Positions 35,894 through 45,759 are shown, counted from the first letter of the stretch. The stretch is 64,000 nt of DNA from Acetobacter oryzifermentans (GCF_001628715.1 NZ_CP011121.1:101375-165374); one strand, 5' to 3'. The notes: generated by a model not told the origin, from the letters alone. A program made the numbers and translations.

Positions 35894-36108
35894 TAGAGCG
35901 GAACTGATATCACCTTACCTCTTTATAAACTTCTTATAAATAAAGAACCCCACGGCATTCCCGACGTTAGATATTTTTTGGATCAGAAAAACAAAAGCAC
36001 AACCTCCAAAAGTCAATGTTTCGGTTTGGGAATGATGGTGGCACCGTAAGGTCATACCTGACGCCTGCTGTCTGGTTAGATTATGTCTCTTCAGAAAGGG
36101 GTTCTTCC

Positions 36109-36786
36109 ATGACCTTTTCAATCGTGGCGCGCTGCCCACAAAGTGGACAATTCGCGGTGGCTGTATCTTCATCCTCTCCTTCTGTTGCTGCGCGTTGTGG
36201 GTTTGCACGAGCAGGAGTGGGAGCTGTTACAACGCAAAATGTAACGGATCCTCGCCTTGGGCCATGGGCACTGGATCTACTAGAGGCAGGAGCGTCGGCT
36301 ACAGAAGCGCGCGATATCATTGTACGCAACTGCACTTTTCCTCATTACCGACAAATGAGCTTAATTGACCGTGAAGGTCGCACAGCGGTGTATACCGGAA
36401 GCAAAGCGCTGGGGCTGAGCACTGATCTGTGTGGTGTGAACATTGCATCTACCGGAAATCTTCTCGCCTCCAAATGCGTAGTGGAAGCCATTGTTCGCAG
36501 CTTTGAACAATCGGAAAAAAGCAAAGAACTGGGAGCCCGCGTTATTGTGGCCATGAAGGCCGGACTTGCCGCAGGAGGAGAGGCTGGCCCCGTTCGTTCT
36601 GCCGGGTTGCAGGTGGTGGCCCAAGAAGCTTGGCCCTTAGCCGATCTGCGTGTGGACTGGGACGAAGCTCCGATAACAAAGCTGGAAGAATTGTGGACTA
36701 TTTGGCAGCCCCAAATGCATGACTATGTCACACGCTGCCTTAACCCAGAAGTTGCGCCATCTTATGGCGTTCCTGGTGATGAGTAA
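36109..36786 (+). CDS. DUF1028 family protein (Ntn-hydrolase-like)
   Basis: From ATG 36109, with AGAAAGGGG upstream, the 225-residue product begins MTFSIVARCPQSGQFAVAVS. The DUF1028 family is marked by this start and by GVGAVTTQNVTDPRLGP, with a fold related to N-terminal nucleophile hydrolases. Its reaction is unknown. It is the first gene of the catabolic cluster and is commonly seen near RidA and M20 amidohydrolase genes, so a role in hydrolysing an amide or imine intermediate is plausible. The upstream in-frame extension to 36016 lacks family resemblance. Confidence 0.85.
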   Translation: MTFSIVARCPQSGQFAVAVSSSSPSVAARCGFARAGVGAVTTQNVTDPRLGPWALDLLEAGASATEARDIIVRNCTFPHYRQMSLIDREGRTAVYTGSKALGLSTDLCGVNIASTGNLLASKCVVEAIVRSFEQSEKSKELGARVIVAMKAGLAAGGEAGPVRSAGLQVVAQEAWPLADLRVDWDEAPITKLEELWTIWQPQMHDYVTRCLNPEVAPSYGVPGDE

Positions 36787-36844
36787 AAAATAAGATTCTT
36801 GATTTCTTTAAAAATTATCTATTTTTTTGGAAGAAGACACCAAT

Positions 36845-38104
36845 ATGACCATCGAGAAAACAGAAGTTCTTGTAGTTGGGGCTGGTCAGGCTGGCATTGC
36901 CATGAGCGAACATTTGCGCGGCTATGGCATTGAACATGTAGTGCTTGAACGTAACCGCGTGGCAGAACGGTGGCGCAGTTGCCGGTGGGACTCTCTCGTG
37001 GCCAATGGTCCAGCATGGCATGATCGCTTTCCGCATTTGGAATTTCAGCATGATGGCCCGGATGATTTTGTTCCTAAAGAGCGTGTTGCTGATTATCTTG
37101 CTGCATATGCCCAAAAAATCGATGCTCCCATTCGTTGTGGGGTAGAGGTAAAAGAAGTGCGGCGTAACGCTGGGCGTCTTGGCTTTACTGTGCAAACATC
37201 GGAAGGTGTTATTGAAGCCAAGGCTGTTGTTGCTGCTACAGGGCCTTTCCAAATACCTGTTATTCCTCCTATAGTTCCAGAAGCTTCCGGTATTGCCCAA
37301 ATTCATTCAGCATCTTACCGCAATCCAGAACAACTGCCTGAAGGTGCTGTTTTGGTTGTAGGGGCAGGATCTTCTGGCGCACAAATAGCTGAGGAGCTGA
37401 TGCGGAGTGGACGGAAGGTTTATTTGTCTGTCGGCCCGCATGATCGTCCCCCTCGGCATTATCGTGGGCGTGATTTCGTATGGTGGCTAGGTGTTCTCAA
37501 TAAATGGGATGCAGAAGCAACGCCGGGGGTAGAGCACACAACAATTGCCGTAAGTGGCGCAAATGGTGGGCATACGCTTGATTTCCGGCGTCTTGCATCT
37601 GAGGGCATGACACTTCTTGGGCGTACCGAGACATTTCATGATGGCGTGTTAACGTTTGCCCCAGATCTGGCCGAAAATATTGCCAAAGGGGATGCAAACT
37701 ACCTTTCCTTGCTAGGGGAGGCAGATACATACGTTACGCGTAATGGTCTTGATCTGCCAGAAGAACCTACAGCTCGTGATATGCTGCCAGATCCAGAATG
37801 CATGAAGCATCCTGTTTTGGAGCTGGATCTGCAAAACGCTGGTATTAACACCATTATATGGGCAACTGGTTTTGGAGTAGATTATAGCTGGTTAAAGGTG
37901 GAAGCGTTGGATGAGCAGGGGCGTCCACACCACCAGCGTGGCGTTTCTGCTGAACCTGGGATCTATTTTCTTGGTCTGCCGTGGCAGACACGCCGTGGCT
38001 CGTCCTTCATATGGGGGGTGTGGCATGATGCAAAATATGTAGCAGATCACATTGCCAAACAGCGTGGTTATATGGCCTACAAGCCATCGCGCGAGGAGGG
38101 ATAA
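36845..38104 (+). CDS. Flavin-containing monooxygenase-like oxidoreductase
   Basis: From ATG 36845 the protein has 419 residues. It carries FAD motif VLVVGAGQAGIAMSEHLRGY, the ERWRSCRWDSLVANGPAW segment of the CzcO/YUCCA-like monooxygenases, IHSASYRNPEQLP as linker, and NADPH motif VLVVGAGSSGAQIAEELMRS. The end TIIWATGFGVDYSWL is also typical. It would hydroxylate or oxygenate a small substrate using NADPH and O2. The stop overlaps the start of the aldehyde dehydrogenase gene by one base, indicating a shared pathway. Substrate unknown. Confidence 0.88.
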   Translation: MTIEKTEVLVVGAGQAGIAMSEHLRGYGIEHVVLERNRVAERWRSCRWDSLVANGPAWHDRFPHLEFQHDGPDDFVPKERVADYLAAYAQKIDAPIRCGVEVKEVRRNAGRLGFTVQTSEGVIEAKAVVAATGPFQIPVIPPIVPEASGIAQIHSASYRNPEQLPEGAVLVVGAGSSGAQIAEELMRSGRKVYLSVGPHDRPPRHYRGRDFVWWLGVLNKWDAEATPGVEHTTIAVSGANGGHTLDFRRLASEGMTLLGRTETFHDGVLTFAPDLAENIAKGDANYLSLLGEADTYVTRNGLDLPEEPTARDMLPDPECMKHPVLELDLQNAGINTIIWATGFGVDYSWLKVEALDEQGRPHHQRGVSAEPGIYFLGLPWQTRRGSSFIWGVWHDAKYVADHIAKQRGYMAYKPSREEG

Positions 38105-39585
38105 TGAAAAGCCTATCCTATTATACACAGCGCGCCGATGCTCTGAAATTTCGTAATAATTGCTGGATTGATGGGAAATTTGTACCCGCCAGATCTGGAA
38201 AGTGGTTTGAAGATGTAAATCCAGCAACGTCATCTATTCTGACACAGGTAGCACGAGGAGGCGCAGAGGATATTGATAGGGCTGTAAAATCAGCCCGTCG
38301 GGCGTTTGAAGATGGGCGGTGGTCTCGTCTTACTCCTGGCGCTCGTAAGGAAACACTCCTACGTCTTGCTGTGCTGATACGTGAACATCTTGATGAATTT
38401 GCGCTTCTTGATACGCTGGATATGGGGAAGCCAATTTCCGAGACCACGAATGTGGATGTGCCTGGGGCGGCGCAATGCCTACAATGGCATGCAGAGGCTA
38501 TAGACAAGCTATACGATGAGGTGGCTCCAACGGGGGGGCGTGATGTTGCGATGATCCGGCGCATACCTCTGGGGGTAGTTGGGGCTGTGGTGCCTTGGAA
38601 TTTTCCGCTGGACATTGCTATCTGGAAATTAGCTCCAGCCCTTGTAACGGGTAATTCCGTAGTTCTTAAACCAGCAGAACAATCTCCACTTTCTGCTTTG
38701 CGTCTGGCGGAGCTTGCAGCCGAAGCCGGTCTACCCGATGGCGTTCTGAATGTGGTGCCAGGTCTGGGGGAAGAAGCAGGGCAGGCGCTAGGCTTGCATG
38801 ATGATGTAGATTGTCTGGTTTTTACGGGCTCCACCACAGTGGGTAAGTTGTTCATGCGCTATGCAGGCGAGAGCAACATGAAGCAGGTGTGGCTAGAAAC
38901 AGGCGGGAAAAGCCCCAACATTATTTTCCCGGATGCAAATCTTGATGTTGCGGCAGATCAAGCTGCCTTTGGAATTTTTTTCAATCAGGGGGAAGTCTGT
39001 TCTGCAAACTCACGCCTGTTGGTGCATGAGTCTATTGTAGATGAAATGATTGAGCGTATGCGGCTGCGGGCTGAAGCAATTATCCCGGGAAATCCGCTAG
39101 ACCCAGATACAAAAATGGGCGCTATGGTGGATAATCGCCATGCAGCACGTGTTGCAGAGTTTTTAAACTCTGGTCGGGAAAGTAGCCGTCTTGTTGCGGG
39201 GGGAAATCGTATTACGGTTGGTGCGTCAGACGCCTTTATTCAGCCAACAGTTTTTGCAGATGTGCCTCGGAATACTTTGATCGCACGTGAAGAAATTTTT
39301 GGGCCGGTCCTGGCTATTCAAACATTTCGCGATGAAGAAGATGCTCTTCAGCTAGCGCATGATACGCCTTACGGTTTGGCTGCTTCTGTCTGGACACGAG
39401 ATATTGGACGGGCGCTTGATCTTTCGGAACGACTGCAGGTTGGCACGGTTTCTGTGAATACCGTAGATGCTCTTTCTCCCATGACACCTTTTGGTGGTGT
39501 TAAGCAATCAGGTTTTGGGCGGGATTTATCACTGCATAGCTTTGATAAATACACCGCGCTGAAAACAGTTTGGATTCAGTACTAA
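38104..39585 (+). CDS. NAD(P)-dependent aldehyde dehydrogenase (PuuC-like)
   Basis: This 493-residue ALDH has the usual motifs: VPWNFPLDIAIWKLAPALVT, the NAD-site FTGSTTVGKLFMRYA, general base glutamate in WLETGGKSPNII, catalytic cysteine in NQGEVCSANSRLLVH, and the end MTPFGGVKQSGFGRDLSLHS. It most resembles gamma-glutamyl-aminobutyraldehyde and related amino-aldehyde dehydrogenases. It is coupled to the monooxygenase gene and probably oxidises the aldehyde formed in the pathway. Frame and length are normal. Confidence 0.9.
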   Translation: MKSLSYYTQRADALKFRNNCWIDGKFVPARSGKWFEDVNPATSSILTQVARGGAEDIDRAVKSARRAFEDGRWSRLTPGARKETLLRLAVLIREHLDEFALLDTLDMGKPISETTNVDVPGAAQCLQWHAEAIDKLYDEVAPTGGRDVAMIRRIPLGVVGAVVPWNFPLDIAIWKLAPALVTGNSVVLKPAEQSPLSALRLAELAAEAGLPDGVLNVVPGLGEEAGQALGLHDDVDCLVFTGSTTVGKLFMRYAGESNMKQVWLETGGKSPNIIFPDANLDVAADQAAFGIFFNQGEVCSANSRLLVHESIVDEMIERMRLRAEAIIPGNPLDPDTKMGAMVDNRHAARVAEFLNSGRESSRLVAGGNRITVGASDAFIQPTVFADVPRNTLIAREEIFGPVLAIQTFRDEEDALQLAHDTPYGLAASVWTRDIGRALDLSERLQVGTVSVNTVDALSPMTPFGGVKQSGFGRDLSLHSFDKYTALKTVWIQY

Positions 39586-39722
39586 CATCAGGAATTCAGA
39601 AGTAGAGGGTCAGAAATAATTTCTTTTTCTGATACCTCAAAACATTCCACAATCGCAATGTGATCGTTTGATACGTGCTGGGTCGCCGTATCGAAACAGT
39701 TCATACAGGAGACACATAGATT

Positions 39723-40130
39723 ATGGCTCATACTCGTCTTCGTCCCTTCAATACGAAGGACACTTATCCCGAGCAGGAACTTGATAACGATCTTTGTCAG
39801 GCCGTTATTACGCAAAATACAATCTATCTGCGCGGGCAGGTGCCTCAGGATCTTGATACACGTGAAAATGTAGGGGTTGGAGACCCGGTGGCTCAAGCCG
39901 AAAAGGTAATAGATAATATTGAACTTTTGCTATCTGAAGCAGGCGCAAAGCTAACAGATATCTGCAAAGTTACAGTATACCTCACAGATATTCGCTACCG
40001 TGAAGCCACTTATCGTGTATTGGGGCGCCGCCTGAAGGGCGTATTCCCTGTATTTACAGGGTTGGTTGTTGTGGCTCTTGCCCGCCCAGAATGGCTGATT
40101 GAGGTAGATGTTATCGCTGAGCGTGAATGA
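39723..40130 (+). CDS. RidA/YjgF family imine/enamine deaminase
   Basis: This 135-residue protein has the RidA core: AVITQNTIYLRGQVPQDLDT, EKVIDNIELLLSEAGAKLTDIC and VVVALARPEWLIEVDVIAE, with the conserved arginine in the last motif. RidA proteins hydrolyse reactive imines from amine or amino-acid oxidation; catabolic relatives act in specific pathways. AGGAG lies 10 bases before the ATG. The presence of a RidA in this cluster suggests an imine or enamine intermediate. It is followed by a terminator. Confidence 0.9.
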   Translation: MAHTRLRPFNTKDTYPEQELDNDLCQAVITQNTIYLRGQVPQDLDTRENVGVGDPVAQAEKVIDNIELLLSEAGAKLTDICKVTVYLTDIRYREATYRVLGRRLKGVFPVFTGLVVVALARPEWLIEVDVIAERE

Positions 40131-40139
40131 TTGCGAACA

Positions 40140-40167
40140 CCCCGCTGCGCTTTGGCGGGGGTTTTTT
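40140..40167 (+). terminator. Rho-independent terminator after ridA
   Basis: CCCCGC (40140-40145) pairs with GCGGGG (40155-40160), followed by a run of T residues (40162-40167). It closes the DUF1028-FMO-ALDH-RidA unit and separates it from the permease operon. Confidence 0.85.
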
Positions 40168-40252
40168 ATGTCTTGATAATGTTACGATTCCAATATGATA
40201 TCCTGCATACAAACAGTAATTGCTGTTGAATGCCAGAGGAAGGAACCGTCCG

Positions 40253-41647
40253 ATGACTGACACCACGACGGCACGAGGGCCAGAAGCTCATACCATTTAT
40301 CAAATCCCACTTTATCAGCGGCATGGTCGTCCGCGTGATTTGTTTACGGTGTGGTTTGGCTCAAACATCATGATGCTGACCATTATCACAGGCGCGCTTG
40401 CAACAACTGTGTTTGGTCTGCCTTTCTGGCCCGCCATGCTTTCGGCTGTCTTGGGTAACATGATTGGTGGTCTGTTCATGGCGCTGCACGCAGCACAGGG
40501 GCCACAACTTGGTGTGCCGCAAATGGTGCAAACACGCGGGCAGTTTGGTTCAGTAGGGGCCATGGCTGTTATCTGCCTGGTGGTGATAATGTATGTTGGC
40601 TTCTTTGCTTCCAATCTCGTTTTGGGCGGAGAATCTCTGCACACTGTTGCAACATTTTTGCCTGAAAAAACATGCGTTATATTGCTCGGCCTCGTCAGCT
40701 TGATTGCTACTATTTATGGGCATGATCTAATCCATGCCTATACGCGGTTTATGACGGTTGTATCCGGCATTGCATTGGTTTTGTGTTTCGTATGGATACT
40801 GTGCATTAACGGTGTTTCATCTGCCACGCTGGCCCACGGCACATTTACCCTCTCTGGCTTTCTTGGCGGTTTGTCTACTGCTGCTTTGTGGCAAATTGCT
40901 TACGCGCCTTATGTTTCAGACTATTCGCGTTACCTGCCTCCGGGCACCGGTAACCGTCAGGCATTTATGGCAAGCTATTGGGGATGTGTGCTGGGCTCGC
41001 TATTCCCCATGATTCTCGGTGCACTTCTGGGTGTCATTGCGGGTGGGGGCGATGTGGTCGCTACACTTACAAAAGAAGTTGGTCCACTTGCACTTTTTAT
41101 TATTCCCGTTCTGTCATTGGGTATTGCTTCTACAAACGCCATGAATCTTTATTGTGGTGCGTTGTCGGCCATTACAGTTATTCAGACCATCTTTCCTTCA
41201 TGGAAAGCCACGCATGTCGGGCGCGCAGGTACGGCTGTTGTTCTGTCTGGCCTTTCTCTTCTTATCGCTCTCGGCACAGAAGCAAACTTTATGGAGGAAT
41301 ACACAAACTTTATTCTTCTACTGCTTTACGTCATGGTACCATGGACTGCGATCAACCTTGCTGATTTCTATCTGATCCGACATGGCGAATATGATGTTGC
41401 CTCTTTTTTTCGGGCTGATGGAGGCATTTATGGCCGTTACTGCTGGCCCGCGTTGAGTGCCTATGTGTTTGGTATCCTTATCCAGATCCCGTTTGTTTCA
41501 AACGGTCTTTATACCGGTCCGATAGCTACCATGCTTGGTGGCGCAGACATTTCGTGGATTGTAGGGTTGATCTTTGTGACTGTGTTTTACGTCTGGCTGA
41601 TGCGGCATGAGCGGCATACGCAGCCTGTTGCAGGAAGTGCAGAATAA
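40253..41647 (+). CDS. NCS1-family nucleobase/hydantoin/allantoin-type permease
   Basis: From ATG 40253, 464 residues with about 12 helices. NCS1 features include DLFTVWFGSNIMMLTIITGA in TM1, QMVQTRGQFGSVGA, and YAPYVSDYSRYLPPGTG after TM6. The family imports cytosine, purines, allantoin, hydantoins or thiamine by cation symport, so a nitrogen-rich ring or ureide is a likely substrate class. The stop overlaps the next ATG at 41647. Start 40253 is preferred to the TTG at 40220 because of the AGGAAGGA site before it. Confidence 0.88.
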   Translation: MTDTTTARGPEAHTIYQIPLYQRHGRPRDLFTVWFGSNIMMLTIITGALATTVFGLPFWPAMLSAVLGNMIGGLFMALHAAQGPQLGVPQMVQTRGQFGSVGAMAVICLVVIMYVGFFASNLVLGGESLHTVATFLPEKTCVILLGLVSLIATIYGHDLIHAYTRFMTVVSGIALVLCFVWILCINGVSSATLAHGTFTLSGFLGGLSTAALWQIAYAPYVSDYSRYLPPGTGNRQAFMASYWGCVLGSLFPMILGALLGVIAGGGDVVATLTKEVGPLALFIIPVLSLGIASTNAMNLYCGALSAITVIQTIFPSWKATHVGRAGTAVVLSGLSLLIALGTEANFMEEYTNFILLLLYVMVPWTAINLADFYLIRHGEYDVASFFRADGGIYGRYCWPALSAYVFGILIQIPFVSNGLYTGPIATMLGGADISWIVGLIFVTVFYVWLMRHERHTQPVAGSAE

Positions 41648-43263
41648 TGAGTGGCCAGAACGATTTTCCGACAGAATTTGATTTCATTATCGTAGGCGCT
41701 GGTGCTGCTGGCTGTGTGCTTGCCAATCGTTTGAGTGCGCGAAGCAATTTGCGTGTAGCGCTTCTGGAAGCAGGGCAAGCAGACAATACACCGCGTATTC
41801 ATGTTCCAGCCGGCACAATCTCACTTTATAAAAGCCGTAAATATACCTATCAGTATTATTCCACACCGCAGAAATATTTGGATAATAGACGCATCCATGT
41901 GCCACGGGGCCGCATGTTAGGTGGATCTTCCTCCATGAACAGCATGATCTACATTCGTGGTGCGCGTTCGGATTACGATGGTTGGGAGGCCATGGGCTGC
42001 ACTGGTTGGGGGTATGACGCAGTACTAAAATACTTCATGCGGGAAGAAGATAATCATCTGCACCAAGACCCGCATTTTCATGGCACGGGTGGTGAATTGG
42101 TTGTAGATCAGCCGCGTGATCCATTGGGTGTTTCGCGCCTGTTTATTAAAGCTGCCGAAGAGGTAGGGCTGAAAGAGAATACTGATTTTAATGGCGCAAA
42201 ACTTGATGGCATAGGTATTTATGATGTGACGCAAAAGGGCGGAAAACGCTTAAGTGCTTATCGTGCTTTTGTTGCGCCTGTGCGTTCCCGCCCAAATTTG
42301 CATGTTGTTACTGGTTGCAAGGTTGTTTCCCTTGTAACTGATGGCAAGGAAGTGCAGGGCGTCACCATAGAGCGGAATGGGCAGTTTCATGTTCTGCGCG
42401 CTCGGCGAGAAACTATTCTTTCCGCAGGGGCTATCGGATCACCACATCTGCTTATGTCATCAGGCATTGGTAACGCCCGCGAACTTTTGGCTGCAGGCGT
42501 GCCAGTTGTGGCTGATCTGCCAGAAGTGGGGCGCAATCTGCAAGATCATGTTGATGGGTTGGTTACCATCCGCTCTGATTCAGCTTCAACGCTTGGCTTT
42601 TCAACAGCTTCACTCTCCTCTGTTGTGCCATCACCTTTGCAATTTCTGCTTAAACGTAAGGGCTGGCTGACAACAAACTATGTAGAAGCTGGAGGTTTTG
42701 CATCCACACGTTACGCCAAGGATGTGCCAGATATTCAGTTTCATTTTGTGCCGGGTTACCGTAGCCATCGTGGACGGTTGTTTGAATGGGGCCACGGATT
42801 TGCCCTCCATACATGTGTGCTACGACCTTATAGCCGCGGGAGCATTCGCTTGGCACGTGATGGAAGCAGGAACCTGGACATTGATTTCAATTTCCTTTCT
42901 GATGAAAGAGATACGCATGTGCTGCTGGAAGGCGTAAAACTGGCGCGTTCCATTCTTCGTGCATCTCCTTTTGATGCGATACGAGGCAAGGAAATGGCGC
43001 CCACAGCCAATATTCAGACAGATGATCAATTAATAGAGTATTTGCGCGCATCGGCAAGCACAGTGTTTCATCCCTCAGGTACCTGCCGCATGGGAGCAGA
43101 TGATACGAGTGTTGTAACGCCTGATTTGAAGGTGCGTGGACTAAAAGGCCTACGCGTAGCGGATACATCCATCATGCCAACGTTGGTAAGTGGCAATACC
43201 AACGCACCAACGATGATGATTGGAGATAAGGCATCCGATATGATTTTGGCGGATGCCGTATGA
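41647..43263 (+). CDS. GMC-family FAD oxidoreductase (choline-dehydrogenase-like)
   Basis: This 538-residue flavoprotein starts with FIIVGAGAAGCVLANRLSA, has the GMC signature GRMLGGSSSMNSMIYIRGA, and ends with the catalytic histidine region STVFHPSGTCRMGADDTSV and GNTNAPTMMIGDKASD. GMC enzymes oxidise alcohols to aldehydes or ketones. It is coupled by a one-base overlap to the permease gene and by ATGA to the M20 gene. Together with the aldehyde dehydrogenase it could convert an alcohol side chain to an acid. No signal peptide is seen, so it should be cytoplasmic. Confidence 0.9.
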   Translation: MSGQNDFPTEFDFIIVGAGAAGCVLANRLSARSNLRVALLEAGQADNTPRIHVPAGTISLYKSRKYTYQYYSTPQKYLDNRRIHVPRGRMLGGSSSMNSMIYIRGARSDYDGWEAMGCTGWGYDAVLKYFMREEDNHLHQDPHFHGTGGELVVDQPRDPLGVSRLFIKAAEEVGLKENTDFNGAKLDGIGIYDVTQKGGKRLSAYRAFVAPVRSRPNLHVVTGCKVVSLVTDGKEVQGVTIERNGQFHVLRARRETILSAGAIGSPHLLMSSGIGNARELLAAGVPVVADLPEVGRNLQDHVDGLVTIRSDSASTLGFSTASLSSVVPSPLQFLLKRKGWLTTNYVEAGGFASTRYAKDVPDIQFHFVPGYRSHRGRLFEWGHGFALHTCVLRPYSRGSIRLARDGSRNLDIDFNFLSDERDTHVLLEGVKLARSILRASPFDAIRGKEMAPTANIQTDDQLIEYLRASASTVFHPSGTCRMGADDTSVVTPDLKVRGLKGLRVADTSIMPTLVSGNTNAPTMMIGDKASDMILADAV

Positions 43264-44414
43264 CCTCAATGTATGATCTATCTGTGCAAGACATTCTTTC
43301 ACAGTTGGTAGCTTTTCCCACTATCTGTCGCACAGAAAATCAGAACCTTATTGATTGGGTTGAAGAATTTCTGCGTGCATGTGGGGCGCGTTGCCTGCGT
43401 GTGCCAGGCGAGCAGGCTGGTCGTTTTAATCTGCTGGCCAGTATTGGGCCGGACACTCCAGATGGCATTGTGCTTTCAGCTCATAGTGATGTTGTGTCCG
43501 TAGAAGGGCAGCCATGGAAAACTGCCCCTTTTACCCTGACTGCATATGATGGAAACCTATATGGACGCGGAACAAGTGACATGAAGGGTTTTCTCGCTTG
43601 TATGTTGGTGGCCGCGCGGTATGCTGCCCAAAAAACAACCCTGCGAGCGCCGTTGCATTTGGCTATTTCGTATGATGAGGAGATAGGTTGTGTAGGAGTG
43701 CACTCACTTTTACGCTCTCTAGCTGTTCATAAATTTCAGGCGCGTGGATGTGTTATTGGGGAACCCACCAATTTACATGTGGTATCTGGCCACAAAGGCA
43801 AACTGGCCGCACGCATTGTCTGCCACGGTCTGGCTGCGCATTCGGCCAATCCCGCACGTGGTTCTAACGCCATTCTGCTTGCATCAGATATGGTACAGGC
43901 CATTAAGTTCCTGCAAGATGAATTGCAAAACAATGGCGCGCAAGATGAGAATTTTGAAGTACCATATAATACCTTACAGGTTGGGCTCATCCAAGGCGGT
44001 GTTGCGCTGAATATTGTGCCAGATTTGTGTGAAGTGCACTTCGAGATGCGTTTATTGCCCGGAGTAGATCCTGCGCTCTATATTGAACGACTAAAGCAGG
44101 AAGGAGCTCGTCTCTGCACAACGTACCCCTCTGCACGTATAGAGATTGAAACACTTAATACATATCCAGGATTAAACACACGGGATGGTACGCCATTTTT
44201 GCAGGAGATAATGGCTATTACAGGAGATAATGCGCCTTCATATATTGGATTTGGCACGGAAGGTGGGTTATTCAAAGAATATCTTGATATACCGGTAGTG
44301 GTTTGTGGACCAGGATCTATTGATCGTGCGCATAAGGCAGATGAGTTTATTCGTTTGGATGAATTATCTGCGGGCGTTCAGTTTGTAGAAAAAATAGTAG
44401 AGAAACTTCTATAA
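43260..44414 (+). CDS. M20-family amidohydrolase (ArgE/DapE-like deacylase)
   Basis: This 384-residue protein has the zinc ligands of M20 peptidases: H in VLSAHSDVVSVEG, D in GRGTSDMKGF, E pair in SYDEEIGCVG, E/D in VIGEPTNLHV and H in RAHKADEFI. The dimerisation domain lies around residues 175-290. It most resembles acetylornithine deacetylase but the context is catabolic, so it may remove an acyl or carbamoyl group from an unknown amide. ATGA overlap with the GMC gene indicates one operon. Confidence 0.9.
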   Translation: MTSMYDLSVQDILSQLVAFPTICRTENQNLIDWVEEFLRACGARCLRVPGEQAGRFNLLASIGPDTPDGIVLSAHSDVVSVEGQPWKTAPFTLTAYDGNLYGRGTSDMKGFLACMLVAARYAAQKTTLRAPLHLAISYDEEIGCVGVHSLLRSLAVHKFQARGCVIGEPTNLHVVSGHKGKLAARIVCHGLAAHSANPARGSNAILLASDMVQAIKFLQDELQNNGAQDENFEVPYNTLQVGLIQGGVALNIVPDLCEVHFEMRLLPGVDPALYIERLKQEGARLCTTYPSARIEIETLNTYPGLNTRDGTPFLQEIMAITGDNAPSYIGFGTEGGLFKEYLDIPVVVCGPGSIDRAHKADEFIRLDELSAGVQFVEKIVEKLL

Positions 44415-44508
44415 AATAAAACCGACATGGAAAGATTTTTACATTAGCAGGTTTAAACAGCATGATGAGAAAATAGGTGGCTATTCAAGTACTACCTAGA
44501 AGGAGACG

Positions 44509-45435
44509 TTGAAGGTGAAGTTTTCTTTGCGGCAGATTGAATATTTTGTCGCCACTGCAGAGCTGGGTTCCATTGTGCAGGCTTCTCGCCAAATTCCGAT
44601 CTCTCAGCCTGCAATTTCTGCCGCTATCGCGCATCTTGAAAGCGTGTTTGGGGTATCACTTTTTATACGTCATCATGCACAAGGTCTGTCTCTTACTGCA
44701 GAGGGATGTCTGGTTTTACAGGAAGCGCGCACACTTTTATTGCACGCTCAGGAATTGGGAACCTCTCTGAACGGTATGCTCAAGCGTGTGCAAGGGGAAG
44801 TGAGGGTGGGTTGCATGACAACGCTATTTCCTCTACTAGCGCCAGATCTTATTCAGAATTTTTCGGCTGCTTACCCGGAAGCACGCTTGCGCGTCATTGC
44901 CGGACATCATGAAGAACTGATAGATAAACTCCGAAATGGTGAAATATCAGTCATGATTGGCTATAATATGACATTGCCCCCTATGATAGGTTTTCAGCCG
45001 CTTTCTGCACTGCCGCCATATGTATTTACTTCAAGTGACCATCCATTAGCTGCAAAAGAATGTGTACGATTGCAAGATCTGGCAGATGAGCCTTTTCTTT
45101 TGCTTGATCTGCCTTTTTCGAAGGAATATTTTCTACAGTTGTTTGCTTCAGCGGGAATCACACCATGTATTGCAGGTCATTATCCAAGTATGGATGTGAT
45201 CCGTAGTTTGGCTGCAAGAGGTGTGGGCTTTGGGTTAGGAAATGCGCGCCCACGAAATCAGCAGGCACTGGATGGCAAATCTTTAGCTTATCTAACATTA
45301 GAAGATGAATGCGCACCACTTTTATATGGACTTTTTACAATTGTAGATCAAAAATTTCCTTTTCGTGTTTCAGCTTTTTTGGACATGTGTGAACAAGATC
45401 TTTCTGGAAAGCCATTGCCGGGAACTCTGAATTAG
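44509..45435 (+). CDS. LysR-family transcriptional regulator
   Basis: This 308-residue regulator has an N-terminal winged helix (KFSLRQIEYFVATAELGSIV, QPAISAAIAHLESVFGVSLF) and a C-terminal inducer-binding domain (GEVRVGCMTTLFPLLAPDL, VMIGYNMTLPP). It lies 94 bases after the M20 gene in the same direction. It uses TTG at 44509, or possibly ATG of the codon run just after it. It probably senses the substrate or an intermediate and controls the cluster and perhaps the porin. Confidence 0.88.
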   Translation: MKVKFSLRQIEYFVATAELGSIVQASRQIPISQPAISAAIAHLESVFGVSLFIRHHAQGLSLTAEGCLVLQEARTLLLHAQELGTSLNGMLKRVQGEVRVGCMTTLFPLLAPDLIQNFSAAYPEARLRVIAGHHEELIDKLRNGEISVMIGYNMTLPPMIGFQPLSALPPYVFTSSDHPLAAKECVRLQDLADEPFLLLDLPFSKEYFLQLFASAGITPCIAGHYPSMDVIRSLAARGVGFGLGNARPRNQQALDGKSLAYLTLEDECAPLLYGLFTIVDQKFPFRVSAFLDMCEQDLSGKPLPGTLN

Positions 45436-45759
45436 CAGATTTTCTTCCTATAAGTTTTGGTGCAGAAGGAAGCGTAAATTGAGGGCTATCCAATTAAAGA
45501 TATGCCTCAGTTTTCCAGAAATGGAGAATAGGAAAAAATTACGCTATATGATTTTAATTTATATTGACCAAAAATATATTTATAAATTACTATTTTAGAA
45601 ATATGGACGGTAATAATATATGGATTTTGTATTTATATTATTACCTAATCGTGAAATATTCCTGATATGAAGAGCATACAAAGTATTCTTCAAGGATGGA
45701 TTTTTTTGCTCCAAATGTTTCGGGATCGTTATGTTTCTTTTGTGCAAAGTAGGTGATAC
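45436..45759 (+). other. AT-rich leader upstream of the porin gene
   Basis: The 324 bases are strongly AT-rich, particularly 45540-45660, and contain no gene. They are probably the promoter and untranslated leader of the porin. No clear operator dyad was picked out by eye. Confidence 0.4.

Noticed and set aside
36016-36108. N-terminal extension of the DUF1028 gene
   Set aside because: The family starts at MTFSIVARCP, and the ribosome site AGAAAGGGG is placed for ATG 36109.
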